64,000 bases of DNA from Prorocentrum cordatum (Eukaryota; Sar; Dinophyceae; Prorocentrales; Prorocentraceae), in contig CAUYUJ010000706.1 in NCBI GenBank assembly GCA_963575745.1, forward strand, positions 46,346 through 110,345, read 5' to 3'. Under the pieces are notes generated by a model. The model did no database searches, was not told where the DNA came from, and saw only the letters and a list, made by a program, of their open reading frames with translations. This document shows positions 41,813-51,366 of the stretch, piece by piece (within the stretch, counting starts at the first letter, position 1; each line of letters opens with the position of its first letter). The position numbers and the translations under genes were made by a program.

Positions 41813-43479
41813 ACTACAGTGCACGCGTTCACGGCATTACGCAGAACGCACAGCTTGCGGAGACCCTCGCCATTGTCCACCTCACGGCATGTGCTGAACG
41901 GCCCGTACACGTTTTCGTGGACAACCAGGCGGTGGTTGATGGTTTCCAAAGGATCATCGACGGACCCTCACCACCGCAGGGCACGCACGTGGAGCTCTGG
42001 GAAAAGATCCACCGATGCGTCATGGCCAAGCCCAACATGTTCCGCGTCGAGAAAATCGCAAGCCACCTGGGCGACATGGGCATCGACCTCGGGCTCATCG
42101 GGCCCATCGCGGAGGAGTTAAATCGTCAGGCTGACGCCCTCGCCACAACGGCGGCACGTACTCATAACCTTCCAGACGACATTGTCGAAGCTGCCAAATC
42201 ACGACATCGCCAAGCGACCGTGCTTCATGGAGTCGCTGTCGCCATCTACGAGCGTAGACACCGTACACTCCCCCTCCCACACCGCAGGGCTGGGTTCACA
42301 ACTGCGGAACTCAACAAAATGGAACCAAATCCCCTGCTGTCTGACCAGGCACCACCCGCGGCTGGACCAGACATCCCACAGAACCCGGACGAGCTCTGGG
42401 CCGAGGCCCAACGGGCGATATTCGACGAACAGGAGGACGACCCGTTCGGTTTTGGTGGGGGCCTGGACTTCCTGGGCGACGGGCCAGCCAGCGCCAACCC
42501 TGCCCCGTCGGGTACCCGCACGGCGCCCCCGACTCCGCCATTGAGAGCGGCAGCGCACCCACATGACAACGCCGCTCATTTTCAAGACGCTGACGAACAG
42601 GAGGATGACCTGTTCAGCTTCGTTGGGGGATCGGACGCTTTGGACGACGGACCAGCCAGCGAAAACCCCGCCCCGTCGGGAAACCTCTCGATCCCTACTG
42701 CGACTCCGTCCCCGAGAGCGATATCGCCCACATACGATGATATCGGCCACCGCCAAGACGCCGACCAAGACCTGGGTGACCCCCGCGGACTGAGTGGCAT
42801 GGAGGACGCACCGCCGATACCACACGCTGCCGACCATGCCGCCCTACCGAGACGCCAACCTTCTACACGACCGACCTCAGAGCCCTTGCACGGCATCATG
42901 ACTGGTCCCACCGCGCAAACCACTCCGCCCCCCCACCGCCGGCAGCCCGCGGGGGCGGCTTCAGCCCCCCCGCAGGGTACTAACCCAGACAGGCCCTCGT
43001 GCCCCATCCACGCTTCCATCGTTGCTGAGCGAGAGGAAGCGGCTCTCCCGACCTCTCGGGGCGTGGCCCTAGCGGCTCCAGCCCTGGGGTCGCGTGTGCC
43101 CCTCCAGTCACCCTTCAAGGGTGACGGACGACAGCGTACAGGGTGCCGCACTACGCTAGTCCACCATGTGGACAGGCGTACCGAGGACCTCGCCTCTGTC
43201 TCGAGGCTCTCGGCTGCTGGCACTGAGCAGCCACCCCTCACCGACCGCGAAACCGAGCTGTCACAGGCAATGGCTGCCCTCCAGCAGAGGTGCTTAGCTC
43301 TCGCCGCGGACCTCGCCGCCGCCCAAGCTCGTCAAGGCCCTCTACTCCAGCGCCTCCACAGCGCTGGGCGAGCCTTTGCCGAGCTGCTCACGGCCTCGCC
43401 CGATGGTGCCGCGCCGTCACTCAACATCCAAGCTATGTTGTCATCGTTCCGCGGCGCTCCACCTGGTGCCCCGCGCTAA
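41278..43479 (+). CDS. LINE zinc finger and RNase H, shifted frame (continuation of ORF2)
   Basis: Coherent homology starts at about CNAWQLALLLNYLSGG (41,310). A zinc finger CRYC-x8-H-x4-C lies at residues 46-63, the same CX2CX8HX4C spacing as in the decayed LINE at 46.5 kb. RNase H: D152 (ATDGACT), E195 (LAETLAIV), D215 (VDNQAVVD) and RQADALA near 286, so the catalytic acidic residues are present. Residues about 370-733 form an acidic/proline-rich tail, with a repeated EDDPFGFGGGLDF/EDDLFSFVGGSDAL unit and a final helical heptad region (MAALQQRCLALAADLAAAQA). It stops at 43,479. ORF2 and this frame overlap from 41,278 to 41,812, so a single frameshift near 41,280-41,310 would join them. Whether it is programmed or a mutation cannot be told here. 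Confidence 0.8.
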   Translation: MARPTKGAAKCNAWQLALLLNYLSGGDHTQQRRSRSNTSADPSPICRYCDEEEETQEHTVRDCKCWARERVPLTTLISDEQWARLPPHTRHCGLFDEDPALLDLQADLARDPLPQPIPRPPPEGDPAASAQDSYTTYLDHDTGWTWVYAATDGACTNQAIPLLARAGYGVYYGIDHRMNYSARVHGITQNAQLAETLAIVHLTACAERPVHVFVDNQAVVDGFQRIIDGPSPPQGTHVELWEKIHRCVMAKPNMFRVEKIASHLGDMGIDLGLIGPIAEELNRQADALATTAARTHNLPDDIVEAAKSRHRQATVLHGVAVAIYERRHRTLPLPHRRAGFTTAELNKMEPNPLLSDQAPPAAGPDIPQNPDELWAEAQRAIFDEQEDDPFGFGGGLDFLGDGPASANPAPSGTRTAPPTPPLRAAAHPHDNAAHFQDADEQEDDLFSFVGGSDALDDGPASENPAPSGNLSIPTATPSPRAISPTYDDIGHRQDADQDLGDPRGLSGMEDAPPIPHAADHAALPRRQPSTRPTSEPLHGIMTGPTAQTTPPPHRRQPAGAASAPPQGTNPDRPSCPIHASIVAEREEAALPTSRGVALAAPALGSRVPLQSPFKGDGRQRTGCRTTLVHHVDRRTEDLASVSRLSAAGTEQPPLTDRETELSQAMAALQQRCLALAADLAAAQARQGPLLQRLHSAGRAFAELLTASPDGAAPSLNIQAMLSSFRGAPPGAPR
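41652..41672 (+). repeat. GGCT hairpin 10
   Basis: Outer TCCTG/CAGGA, unpaired C, GGCT/AGCC, loop TC. Encodes AASAQD between zinc finger and RNase H. Confidence 0.85.
42946..42977 (+). repeat. GGCT hairpin 11
   Basis: Outer CCCGCGGGGG pairs with CCCCCGC-A-GGG (10 pairs, one bulged A), unpaired C, GGCT/AGCC, loop TC. Encodes AASAPP. Confidence 0.85.
43067..43089 (+). repeat. GGCT hairpin 12 (CC loop)
   Basis: Outer CCCTAG/CTGGGG (one T-G wobble), unpaired C, GGCT/AGCC, loop CC. Encodes AAPALG. Confidence 0.85.
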
Positions 43480-43847
43480 TCTCCTCCTTTCTGCCTGCCC
43501 GTGTGTACGCGTGGCCCCGCGTCCACGGTGTCAGGGCGTGGGGGCGGGGGGTGCCCCGTCCCTGCGCGCCGCTTAGCGGCCAAGCGCCCAACTGGCGGTC
43601 TGCCAAGCCGCCTAGCCACGTGTCAGCACGTCGCCTTTCTTGTTGGGGCCTATTTCCTCACGCGGTCTGACAGGTGAGATCATCATCGTCTGTCCGCCGT
43701 CTGTAGCGTCTGTCGCACTGCGCCGGGGGATGGGTTTTTTTGTTGCCCGCCCTCGTATCTAAAGGCTGCACCGCCGCAAATAGTGCATGCGAGTTGTCGC
43801 ACCGCAGTGCGCCTCGCGGACGGACCCTGGTCCGCCTACTTGTCCGA

Positions 43848-43891
<44 letters not shown>

Positions 43892-43911
43892 GCTCGCTCC
43901 CTCTCCCCCTC
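43480..43911 (+). other. LINE 3' untranslated region, border unknown
   Basis: After the stop the sequence is GC-rich and non-coding, with no poly(A), then a CT array from about 43,850 that runs into the gap. The end of the element lies somewhere in this stretch or in the gap. Confidence 0.5.
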
Positions 43912-44011
43912 NNNNNNNNNNNNNNNNNNNNNNNNNNNNNNNNNNNNNNNNNNNNNNNNNNNNNNNNNNNNNNNNNNNNNNNNNNNNNNNNNNNNNNNNN
44001 NNNNNNNNNNN
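43912..44011. other. Assembly gap (100 N)
   Basis: Exactly 100 unknown bases, a conventional placeholder, so the true size is unknown. Flanked by a CT array and a CTC array. Confidence 0.99.
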
Positions 44012-44165
44012 CTCCTCCTGCTCCTCCTCCTCCTCCTCCTCCTCCTCCTCCTCCTCCTCATTATCCTCCTCATTATCCTCCTCATTATCCTCCTCATTAT
44101 CCTCCTCATTATCCTCCTCATTATCCTCCTCCTCCTCCTCCTCCTCCTCCTCCTCTTCCTCCGGT
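44012..44165. repeat. CTC array with a 12-bp CTCCTCATTATC tandem repeat
   Basis: (CTC)n, then about six copies of CTCCTCATTATC (44,057-44,130), then CTC again. Confidence 0.95.
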
Positions 44166-44369
44166 CCTTCTTTCCTCCTCCATCCCGGCGCACCTGCCCG
44201 AACGGAACGGCCCCCCACGAGCGGCGCCTCGGCGCGGAGGGGCCGCCGCACCTAGGCACCCGGCGCCCGCCCGGCCATCGGGGGGCGGGTGCCCGCGCGC
44301 GGCCCCCGTCCGCGCTCCCGCGCGCCCCCTCGCCTGGGGGGTCCAACGGCGCAGGCGGGTGAGGGCACG

Positions 44370-44495
44370 GCGGGTGCGAGGAGGAGGAGGAGGAGGAGGA
44401 CGAGGAGGACGAGGAGGAGGACGATGAGGATGAGGAGGGGGAGGAGGAGGGGGAGGAGGAGGAGGGGAGGACGGGGAGGAGGAGACAGACGAGGA
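44370..44495. repeat. GAG/GGA triplet array
   Basis: Imperfect purine triplets downstream of a GC-rich C/G tract. Confidence 0.9.
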
Positions 44496-44750
44496 GTAGC
44501 GAGCGCATGAGGGGACGCGCCGAGTCGGGCTTCAGGACGGAATTAGACGATTGGGAAAAGGTGAGAACGCACAATCTCTCACAGACTAGGTGGGGAATGC
44601 GAAAGGGCAGGGCCTATCATATCCACTAGCACGCGCCCGTCGACGGGCCCATGCAGCATAATCAGGCCAGGAGAGCTGACCTGAGATCGGGGCCGATCGA
44701 ACGACCAAACCCCGCAAAACTTCGAGAAACAAAACAAGTCAATCACACAT

Positions 44751-45194
44751 TCAGGCCACTCGGCCAAGCCACTCCACCGCAGGATCCGACACGAACATCC
44801 GCCTTGGGAGCGGGATAGGATGCTTACGGCCTTCACTGGGATGGCGGCCAGAGGCGAAATTGTTTCGCCTCCATTTCCTCTGAGGGTTCCCATCCAAAAA
44901 CCTTGGGCCCTCACACTCATTGTAAAGCTGGGATCGATGAGCTCGCTCCGAAAACGACTCGCAGCGCATGCATCCGACCACGTCGCCCGCTCTATAGAGC
45001 ACGTGGCCCCTCGAAGCCTGAAGGGGGGTCGGCCCCTCACCAGGGAGCACCGCGCTGGGAGGGGCGGCGCTGGCCCCCGTGGTGGCCGCGGCCAATCTGG
45101 GGCGCTTGTTCGAGCCAAGCTCGGGTCCCAGGGCGACGGCGGCCTCTCCAGTGCGGGTCTGGACCGCAGGTTCGACATGAACGCGTGGCTTCAC
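44751..45194 (-). pseudogene. LINE C-terminal cysteine/HP domain
   Basis: The frame contains SNKRPRLAAATTG, HVLYRAGDVVGCMRCESFSE, QLYNECEG and NFASGRHPSEGRKHP. The C-x2-C, then C.G, then G.HP pattern is the C-terminal zinc-ribbon-like domain I associate with dinoflagellate LINE polyproteins. It follows the RNase H segment on the same strand, but in another frame and after low-complexity sequence, so it is not a functional extension here. Confidence 0.5.
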
Positions 45195-45749
45195 ACGGCG
45201 GGGGCCTTAATGAACGCCTCTGCCTCCTCGTCCTCAGGCCCCCCAGTTTTGCCCGCGATCCGAACCCTCGGGCAGGGGCGAGGAGGAGGAGAAGGAGAAG
45301 GGTCAGGAGGGTCAGAAGACGAAACAGGGGTGGAGCGAGGGGCCCCGCGTAGCTCCTTCCTCCGAGGACCGTCCTCGTCATCACCGCCTGGGCCGTCTTG
45401 GCCATCCAGGGGCGCCTCTTGAGGCTCAGACGGGGGCCAAGGGGCGGGCCCCGCGGGACCCCCTCAGGGCTGGATTGGGGTTCAGAGGCCTGAGGTGCGG
45501 AGGGGCGGTGCACTATGCAAACCTCTAGTACCATTCTCCTACGTCCTGAGGCTGTTCGCGCGAAGCGCTGACAGAATTTACATTTCCATCCTCCAGCCAG
45601 CCTGGGCCTGAGTTCGCGCAGGCGCTGGCCCCGTGCCAGAACTGGTCGCTGGCGTTCGGGCCGTCGGGGGCGCTGGCGTCGACGCCTCAGCCTGCGTGCT
45701 GGCGGCGGCTGGCGGCCCAGGTTCCCAGCCAACGTCATGGGAGACCCGA

Positions 45750-46640
45750 TCAAGCACGCCACCTGTCTCACAATGTTCAGCATGTTCGCGTGCAAGTGAA
45801 TGGCCTCCGACGGCAGCGCGTGCATGACCAAACCCCGCTTCGCCGCAATATCCGCGCAGTCGTTGCCCTTCTTGTCGAGCGCGGCCTCGCCCTGGGCCTG
45901 GTGCGAGCGCGCGTGTGAGACCTGCAGATGCGAAGACAGTCCTCCATGATCGTGGATGGCCTGTCATACCATTCCCCACAAATCACAGTTCGGCCTGCGC
46001 GGATGCATGCACCATTCGGGTCCGCACATGAGACCTTCCGCTGTGTCCAGGCAGCCCGTTCGAACATGCAGCGGCAACATCCCATGCCGTAATACTTGTA
46101 TTACCGCGTATAGTTCAGCACGTGGAACTGATTGTTGATGTCCAGGGAGCGGCCCGTGGGTTATCCCCCGTAGGGCCTGGCCCGTCATCATCGCTATCCC
46201 CCATCCAGCTCTGTTGGCTTCTGGCCGTGCGATGGGAGAGAGCCCTGAGCCGTCCGCGTAGATGTCGCCCGTGAGCTTGGCCAGGCCACCTCCGTGAGCA
46301 AACCTCCAGGGAGTCTCCATGCATGGCGACGGCATGACTGGCAAAGCGTCTCTGGACATCAAGCCCCTGGTGAGCAAGAGGTCTTTGTGAGATGAGGCCC
46401 GCGCTGCCTGGGCGATGTCAGCGCCCGCCGCGGCCTCGCGCTCCTGCTCGGGCAGGGGGCAGCTCCACAACCGATGATATGCAGCGCCAGGACAGTCCAG
46501 GCAGTGCTGACACAGGCCATCAGTAGCATATCCATGGTTGTGAAGTCGAGCCTGAGACCACTGCCCTCCGATGATGGAGGTCCGCAGTGCAGCTCGAGCC
46601 TGATCCGACAAGTTCCACTTCTTGGCCGGCTCCTTGGGGG
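45750..46640 (-). pseudogene. LINE zinc finger and RNase H, decayed
   Basis: The frame at 46,640-45,964 gives LCQHCLDCPGAAYHRLWSC (CX2CX8HX4C), then GDIYADGSGLSPIARPEANR (first catalytic Asp) and SVPRAELYAVIQVLRHG (catalytic Glu). The last part, KKGNDCADIAAKRGLVMHAL, is in a neighbouring frame at about 45,880-45,820. Frame changes between these parts show it is not translatable as one protein. Confidence 0.65.
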
Positions 46641-46699
46641 CCAGCAGCATCTTGAGTGGGCTCATCCAGTAGCCGCGTGGACGTCTGGCTGATGGTGCA

Positions 46700-48225
46700 T
46701 CATCTGGCGCGCGATTCTTCTGCCTGCTCCAGTCCTCGAACTTCACATTCACAAAACCCCGTCGTGCGAGGGTGCGGATCCATGTAGGGCTGTCCTTGGT
46801 GAGATCTACGGCAAGGGCCGAGCACGTAGTCCATGCCGTCGCCGTCGTCGCTCGCCAGCTGAGAGAGGAGTGCCACCAACACTGCTCCTGCTGGGCCTGC
46901 CACATCAGCATGCTTCGGGTTAAGTCCGAGCTTCTGGCGCTGCTGCGAAAAAAAAGCTTTATCCAGCACTGAGTTGGGAACCTTGTCATCCTGCACGAGC
47001 ATGGCCCATGTGTAGAGAGGTCCCACCGTGGCCATCATCTCTGGGCGCTCAAAGAAGCGCGGTTCGAGCTGCGCCGCGAGCCAGGCTGAGGTGCCAGGAA
47101 GGGTGTGCCTCCAGCCCACGCGCGCCATGTTGACCACCGACTTGATCAGTGTCTTGGTAGCGCCGACGATCTGACTGCCGCACTGCACGGCCGAGGCAAA
47201 ACACGGCTGCGCGACTGCACGGCCTATCTTGGCCAAGCCGTTGAGCCTCTTGAAGCGTGGGGGGGCCTCTTTTTCATCTGGAGCACCCTCTTGCGTATGG
47301 CGGCAAAACTCAGCTTGTGTCCGCCTTTGGCCTCCGCGCCCAACACCTCCAGCGTCTTGTAGGGGCGGAAGCCATGTCGATGTACTTGTGCTGTGACCTC
47401 CTGCGCTGTGACAAAGTCAGAGGCCAGCGCCTTCGCCTTGTCCTGGGCAATGGACAGGCCTATTGCTCTGAGGACAGCTGCGAGCCGTTGCAAGACGCGC
47501 ACCGTCTGATATACGATGTCCTGCTGGGAGGCCACAACCTGCAACGTGATACCATCTGCGTATATGTCCAGGGAGTGGTGGACCTGATCTGCGCTGACAA
47601 ATGACTTCTCGAACATGTCGAATGGCAGCATCCTGACCAGTTGCAGCAGGAACATGGCGATCGAGCATCCTGGCAGCACCCCTGTGCTAACCTGGCAAGA
47701 GTGGGAGAAAGAAGTGGTCCACTTGATGCGCCTCGGGGCGTAGTACATCGCTAGGCATAGCTGCAGAATCTGCGAGGGAAATCCGAAGTGGCCTGCTGCC
47801 TGCAGCGCCCGTCGCCAGCAACCTCGATCGACGCACTTGCTGATGTCAACCAGCGTCGTAGTTGTAGCCTTGTGCTTGTCTTGTACGTAAGCCTCTGCAT
47901 ATATCATGGTGCGCGCGCCCACATCTAGTGTACATCTGTGGGCGCCCAGCGCAAAATAAGGCCTGGTATTCTGAGCGGTCCATTGCCGAACCTGCCCCAA
48001 GCTGAGCTTCGTGTAGATGCGGTAAACTGCAGGAAGGAGAGCAATTGGCCGAAACCCTTCTTGAGGTTTAGCAAGTAACATGATGTGCACGTCGAGCATG
48101 GGCGTCGGCCACCGCGCCCATGTTTCCGCAGCCCAGTAGATGCATATCAACATCGCTAGGGCCTCGTCTGAGATAAAGGGAAAGCGCGCGGTGGTAATGC
48201 ATCGACTCCGGGGCCTGTGCACCAT
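46700..48225 (-). pseudogene. LINE reverse transcriptase, decayed
   Basis: 48,225-47,224 encodes VHIMLLAKPQEGFRPIALLP, TTTLVDISKCVDRGCW (motif A: the first Asp is kept, but the usual KAFD reads KCVD), VSTGVLPGCSIAMFLLQLVR and LDIYADGITLQ, where the second catalytic Asp of YADD is replaced by Gly, then LSIAQDKAKALAS. The thumb-like continuation (LEPRFFERPEMMATVGPLYT and so on) is in another frame at 47,236-46,700. The YADG change and frameshifts indicate loss of activity. Confidence 0.75.
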
Positions 48226-49081
48226 CTGAAAGTTGATGCAGCCTTTCTTGTCCGAGCGACAGTCGGTACTGGCAGAGCCGATGGGGGAAGATTGCGAATC
48301 GCTGTCACAAGGTCTGCATCCTCATGATCAGCCAGCGGTCGGGGAAGGTCATCACCATGTCGTCGATCGCCCTCCCAAATTTGGCCCCAGCTGTCCATCT
48401 GGCTATCAGCGATCGCCTGCGGGTGCGATGTCGCGCTCTGGCCCTGCTTGATCTGAGCATGCGCCCATGGCTGTACTCTGGTGATCGAGTAGACCTGTGC
48501 GGGGCCCGTGACCATTGCGTCGCGGGCCCATGCTTTGAATTTGCTGACTCTGTGCCGTCCTGCTTGCCTGTCCAGGTGGTCGACGTGCGCCATGATGGTG
48601 TTGGCGAACGCTTGGAGGCACAAGAGGCGCTGCAAAGGTGGCTGCTTGCAGGCGGGATGCATGATGTCCCAGGCGCCTTCGAAATACAACTTGCCATCGG
48701 CTGTATGTACGTCTTGCCTGTGGCCTGGTCGAAGCAGTCTGGCGAGATGGCTCCAGCGTGCGCGACGACGCGTAGGTGACACGTGACTGGCCGATGTATG
48801 ATGTGAGAGAGGTTCCCCCTCGAAGACCCGCTCCTGGTGGTCGTGGTAGATCAACAGGTCCGCAGACAGCGGCCTGTCTCCCAGGAGCCTCCTCATCTCA
48901 TTCCTGATCTCCTGCAGCTCGTCCCAGTGCTAACTGATGAGTCTGCGCCTAAGCGGCATGTCGTGTGCGGCGAGCCAGCCTATGTAAGAGATGATGGCGG
49001 AGACAGACGACAATACAAGACATGAACACGCACGAGCCATTGGGCCAGAGTCTTGTCGTGCCTGGAGGCCTCCTGGATGGA

Positions 49082-49272
49082 GTCCGAGCAGATGGGGTCG
49101 GAGAATCGCGCCGCATTGCCAATGCATCGCCATCGGCGATGCATCGGCGATGTATCGGCGACGTCGGCGATGCATCGGCGACGCCAGCGCGGAGAAAATC
49201 AGGCTTCACATTGAGCCACATCGCCGACGCATCGGCGAAACGGTGTGATCCTCTGACCCTATCTACTCCGAC
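49082..49272. mobile_element. Foldback/MITE-like element, CGATGCATCGG family, copy 2
   Basis: Left end GTCCGAGCAGATGGGGTCGG and right end ATCCTCTGACCCTATC then TACTCCGAC are inverted with several mismatches. The interior again carries CGATGCATCGGCGA palindromes, then a shared TTCACATTGAGCC/CTCCACATCGAGCC segment. More diverged than the copy at 7,154. Confidence 0.75.
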
Positions 49273-49279
49273 CCTGTCT

Positions 49280-50210
49280 AGGAGGCGTAGAGTGTCAAAG
49301 AAGGGGGGAGGTTCTGATTTAGGAGGGGGGGCTCTGGCTCGGGCCATCCTCGGCGGTTTGGGGGGGCCTGGGCAACAAATCGCCCTTCTCACGGCAGGTT
49401 TCGGAGGGGTCCACAGTTGCTCGTCTCGGAAGTGGTTTGTGGCCTGCCTACCCCCTGCCTTGTGAAATCTGGGGTTGGCAGCGGGAGCCCAAGGCCAGAT
49501 CCCCGCCAGGTCCTCTGGGTCACCTCTGAGAGTGTCTGTGAAGGGGCCCTGGGACACACAAATCAATACACACAAATGATATGATCCACCATATGTTCCC
49601 ATAGTTTCTCGGTGCTTGTCTTCCCCCACACTTCCCATATTTTCCCATGTTCCTGGGACGCGAGGATTAATTGTGTCTGTGTGCTTGTTTCCTTCCTGGG
49701 TCTGTACAGCCCTATTCGCCTTGGCTCGGCGGCGCGCCCGAGGGGGTGGAGGGCGAGAGGAAGGCCTCTTAGCAGGAGGCTGCTTCTTAGAAGGCGCTGG
49801 CCTTACATCGATAGCCTCCTCCTCCTCATCCCCCTCCCCCTCCCCCTCCCCCTCCCCCTCCTCCTCCTCCTCCTCCTCCTCCTCCTCCTCCTCCTCCTTC
49901 TCCTCCTCCTCCTCCTGTAGTTGCATGCCTACTTGAGCCCCGCTCAGGCTGGGCCTAAATCGAAGAGCAAAGGCGAAGGGGGACTCCAGTGCAAGAGTGA
50001 CCCTGGGTAAGATTTCGGGAGCGGCCAAGAGGGGGGTGTCCAAGAGGGGGGGGTGCAAATCATGACTGGCGGCATGTGCGCGGCCCAGTGGGGGGGCCAG
50101 GGACGTAGTGCAATAAGAAGGGGCGCCATGAAATCTGGGGAAATATCATGGCCCGCGCCAGGAAATACACCCCCCCCCTAGTCATCACCCCCCTCTTTTC
50201 CGCTCCCGAA
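49280..50210. other. No confirmed gene; acidic CTC array inside
   Basis: 49,827-49,917 is CCCCCT/CTC repeat. On the minus strand a long frame through it gives a Glu-run followed by AIDVRPAPSKKQPPAKRPSS, which could be an exon with a poly-Glu tract, but its flanks are G/C-run sequence. C- and G-runs at 50,020-50,190. Nothing else supported. Confidence 0.3.
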
Positions 50211-50213
50211 GAT

Positions 50214-50330
50214 TGACCTTTGGTGCGCGGCTCATTGGGGGCCGGGGAGGACAAACCCGAGCTCGCAAGACGCTGCTGCCGTCTCGCGTTGAGTCACTGG
50301 GGGGCCCCAGTGTGCCCGCACCAAAGGTCA
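50214..50330. mobile_element. 117-bp foldback element
   Basis: TGACCTTTGGTGCG at the left end pairs exactly with CGCACCAAAGGTCA at the right, and an inner GGGGGCC/GGCCCC pairing extends it. No coding capacity. One copy seen. Confidence 0.65.
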
Positions 50331-50375
50331 CCCCGGCGAAAGGTCACTCTTACGTCTAGTCGACCTTACGACCCG

Positions 50376-50551
50376 CCTGGGCTCAGGCCGGGCATGTCCC
50401 CCTGCAGGCGGATTCTAGACCGAAAAATAACAACTGGTCCAAAAAGGCTCTGCACTGGCCAGGAATAGTCGGACAAAAATCGCCCCCTGAGCATTTGGGG
50501 GTGATTTCTGAATGCTCCTCCTGTAGGGGAACGGGCCCAGCTTGAGCCTGG
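50376..50551. mobile_element. MITE family A, copy 2
   Basis: Left CAGGCCGGGCATGTCCCCCT then GCAGGCGG; right CTCCTCCTGTAGGGGAACGG then GCCCAGCTTGAG. The outermost CTGGGCTCA/TGAGCCTGG bases also pair. Confidence 0.8.
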
Positions 50552-51190
50552 GCTCCCTGGCGGCCGCGGCCGCCAACCAGCGACCCCGCCTCGCCAGCCG
50601 CCGCCGGGCAGAAGCCCCCATTTCTTGCCGCCCAACCTCGCCGGGCCGGCGCGCCCCTTCCGGGAGGCCACCGCAGGCGCCGGAACAGCAAATGCTGTCG
50701 GAAGCCGACCGCGGCAGGCGACTCTGCTACCTCCACCGGACAACGTCCGCGCCGACGCCGACAGCGCATGCTGTTCACAACCTCGCCGGGCCGGCCCGCA
50801 GGCGCCGCCGACCGGCTTCCAGCTTCCCTTCCGGAGCCCGCTCTGAAAAGTTCCCAGGCCTCCGGGAGGCTGGCACCTCGGGGATGGACAGACCTCCCTT
50901 TAGTAAAACGTGGTTTAGTCAAAACGACCTGAGGCCCAAACCTGGCGGGCGCAAGCCTGGAAAATAACGGCCGCGGCGCCCTCTCGAGAACCGAAAACGG
51001 ACAATTCACTAATCGACGTGTCACTGTTGGGGGTTCTGTCCACCCCCGAGCACCCCTCGAGCCCGCAGCTGTCCTCGGGCAGCGCCAGTGGGAGGTCACG
51101 GCCGAAGGGCCCGGCTGGCTCCTCCAGGAAGCGGGCCGCCCTGGACCCCCCAGTGGCCCCACGGGGCTCCCAGGAGGCACCCAGAAACGC
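50552..51190. other. No supported gene
   Basis: GC-rich, with a partial internal repeat of CCTCGCCGGGCCGG (50,635 and 50,780). Frames on both strands are of shadow type. Confidence 0.35.
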
Positions 51191-51194
51191 CCAG

Positions 51195-51366
51195 CAAGGA
51201 CTCCTAGCTTCGCGCTTCGCGCTCCTCGAAGCGCGAAGCGCGAACAACTTCGCGCTCTCGCGCCGCCTCCCAAAGGGAGGAAAGGAGGACGAGGAGTAGG
51301 GGGAGAAGGAACGAGGACCGCGAAGCGCGAAGCGCGAATAACTTCGCGCCCTCGTGGGAGCCCTTG
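51195..51366. mobile_element. GCGAAGCGCG palindromic element, copy A
   Basis: Starts CAAGGACTCCTAG and ends CGTGGGAGCCCTTG. Near each end TTCGCGCTTCGCGCT and GAAGCGCGAAGCGCGAA palindromes form stems, with CGCCGCCTCCCAAAGGGAGG in the middle. About 90% identical by eye to 63,033-63,217. Confidence 0.8.

Larger units (their letters stand above)
28505..43880 (+). mobile_element. Giant non-LTR retrotransposon (LINE), about 15 kb
   Basis: Plus-strand array of ORF1 (coiled coil), a short intervening ORF, ORF2 (accessory region, apurinic-type endonuclease, reverse transcriptase) and, in the next frame, a zinc finger plus RNase H with a long tail. The left border is placed at about 28,505, where host minus-strand coding stops and ORF1 begins without an ATG, suggesting 5' truncation. 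The right border is not seen: 3' sequence continues to a CT array and the assembly gap at 43,912. No target duplication could be matched. The element is far longer than most LINEs. Confidence 0.85.
44580..48930 (-). mobile_element. Decayed, 5'-truncated LINE on the minus strand
   Basis: Reading 48,930 to 44,580: a linker (HWDELQEIRNEMRRLLGD...), reverse transcriptase, thumb, zinc finger, RNase H and a C-terminal cysteine domain, in at least four frames. The endonuclease expected upstream is absent. The order matches the giant LINE, but the protein sequences are clearly different, so it is another lineage. Confidence 0.8.

Noticed and set aside
28505-43740. Target-site duplication for the giant LINE using the CCCAAAAAAC/GTTTTTTTG A-runs
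   Set aside because: The A-runs are in opposite orientation and the flanking bases do not match. The 3' border is probably in the gap.
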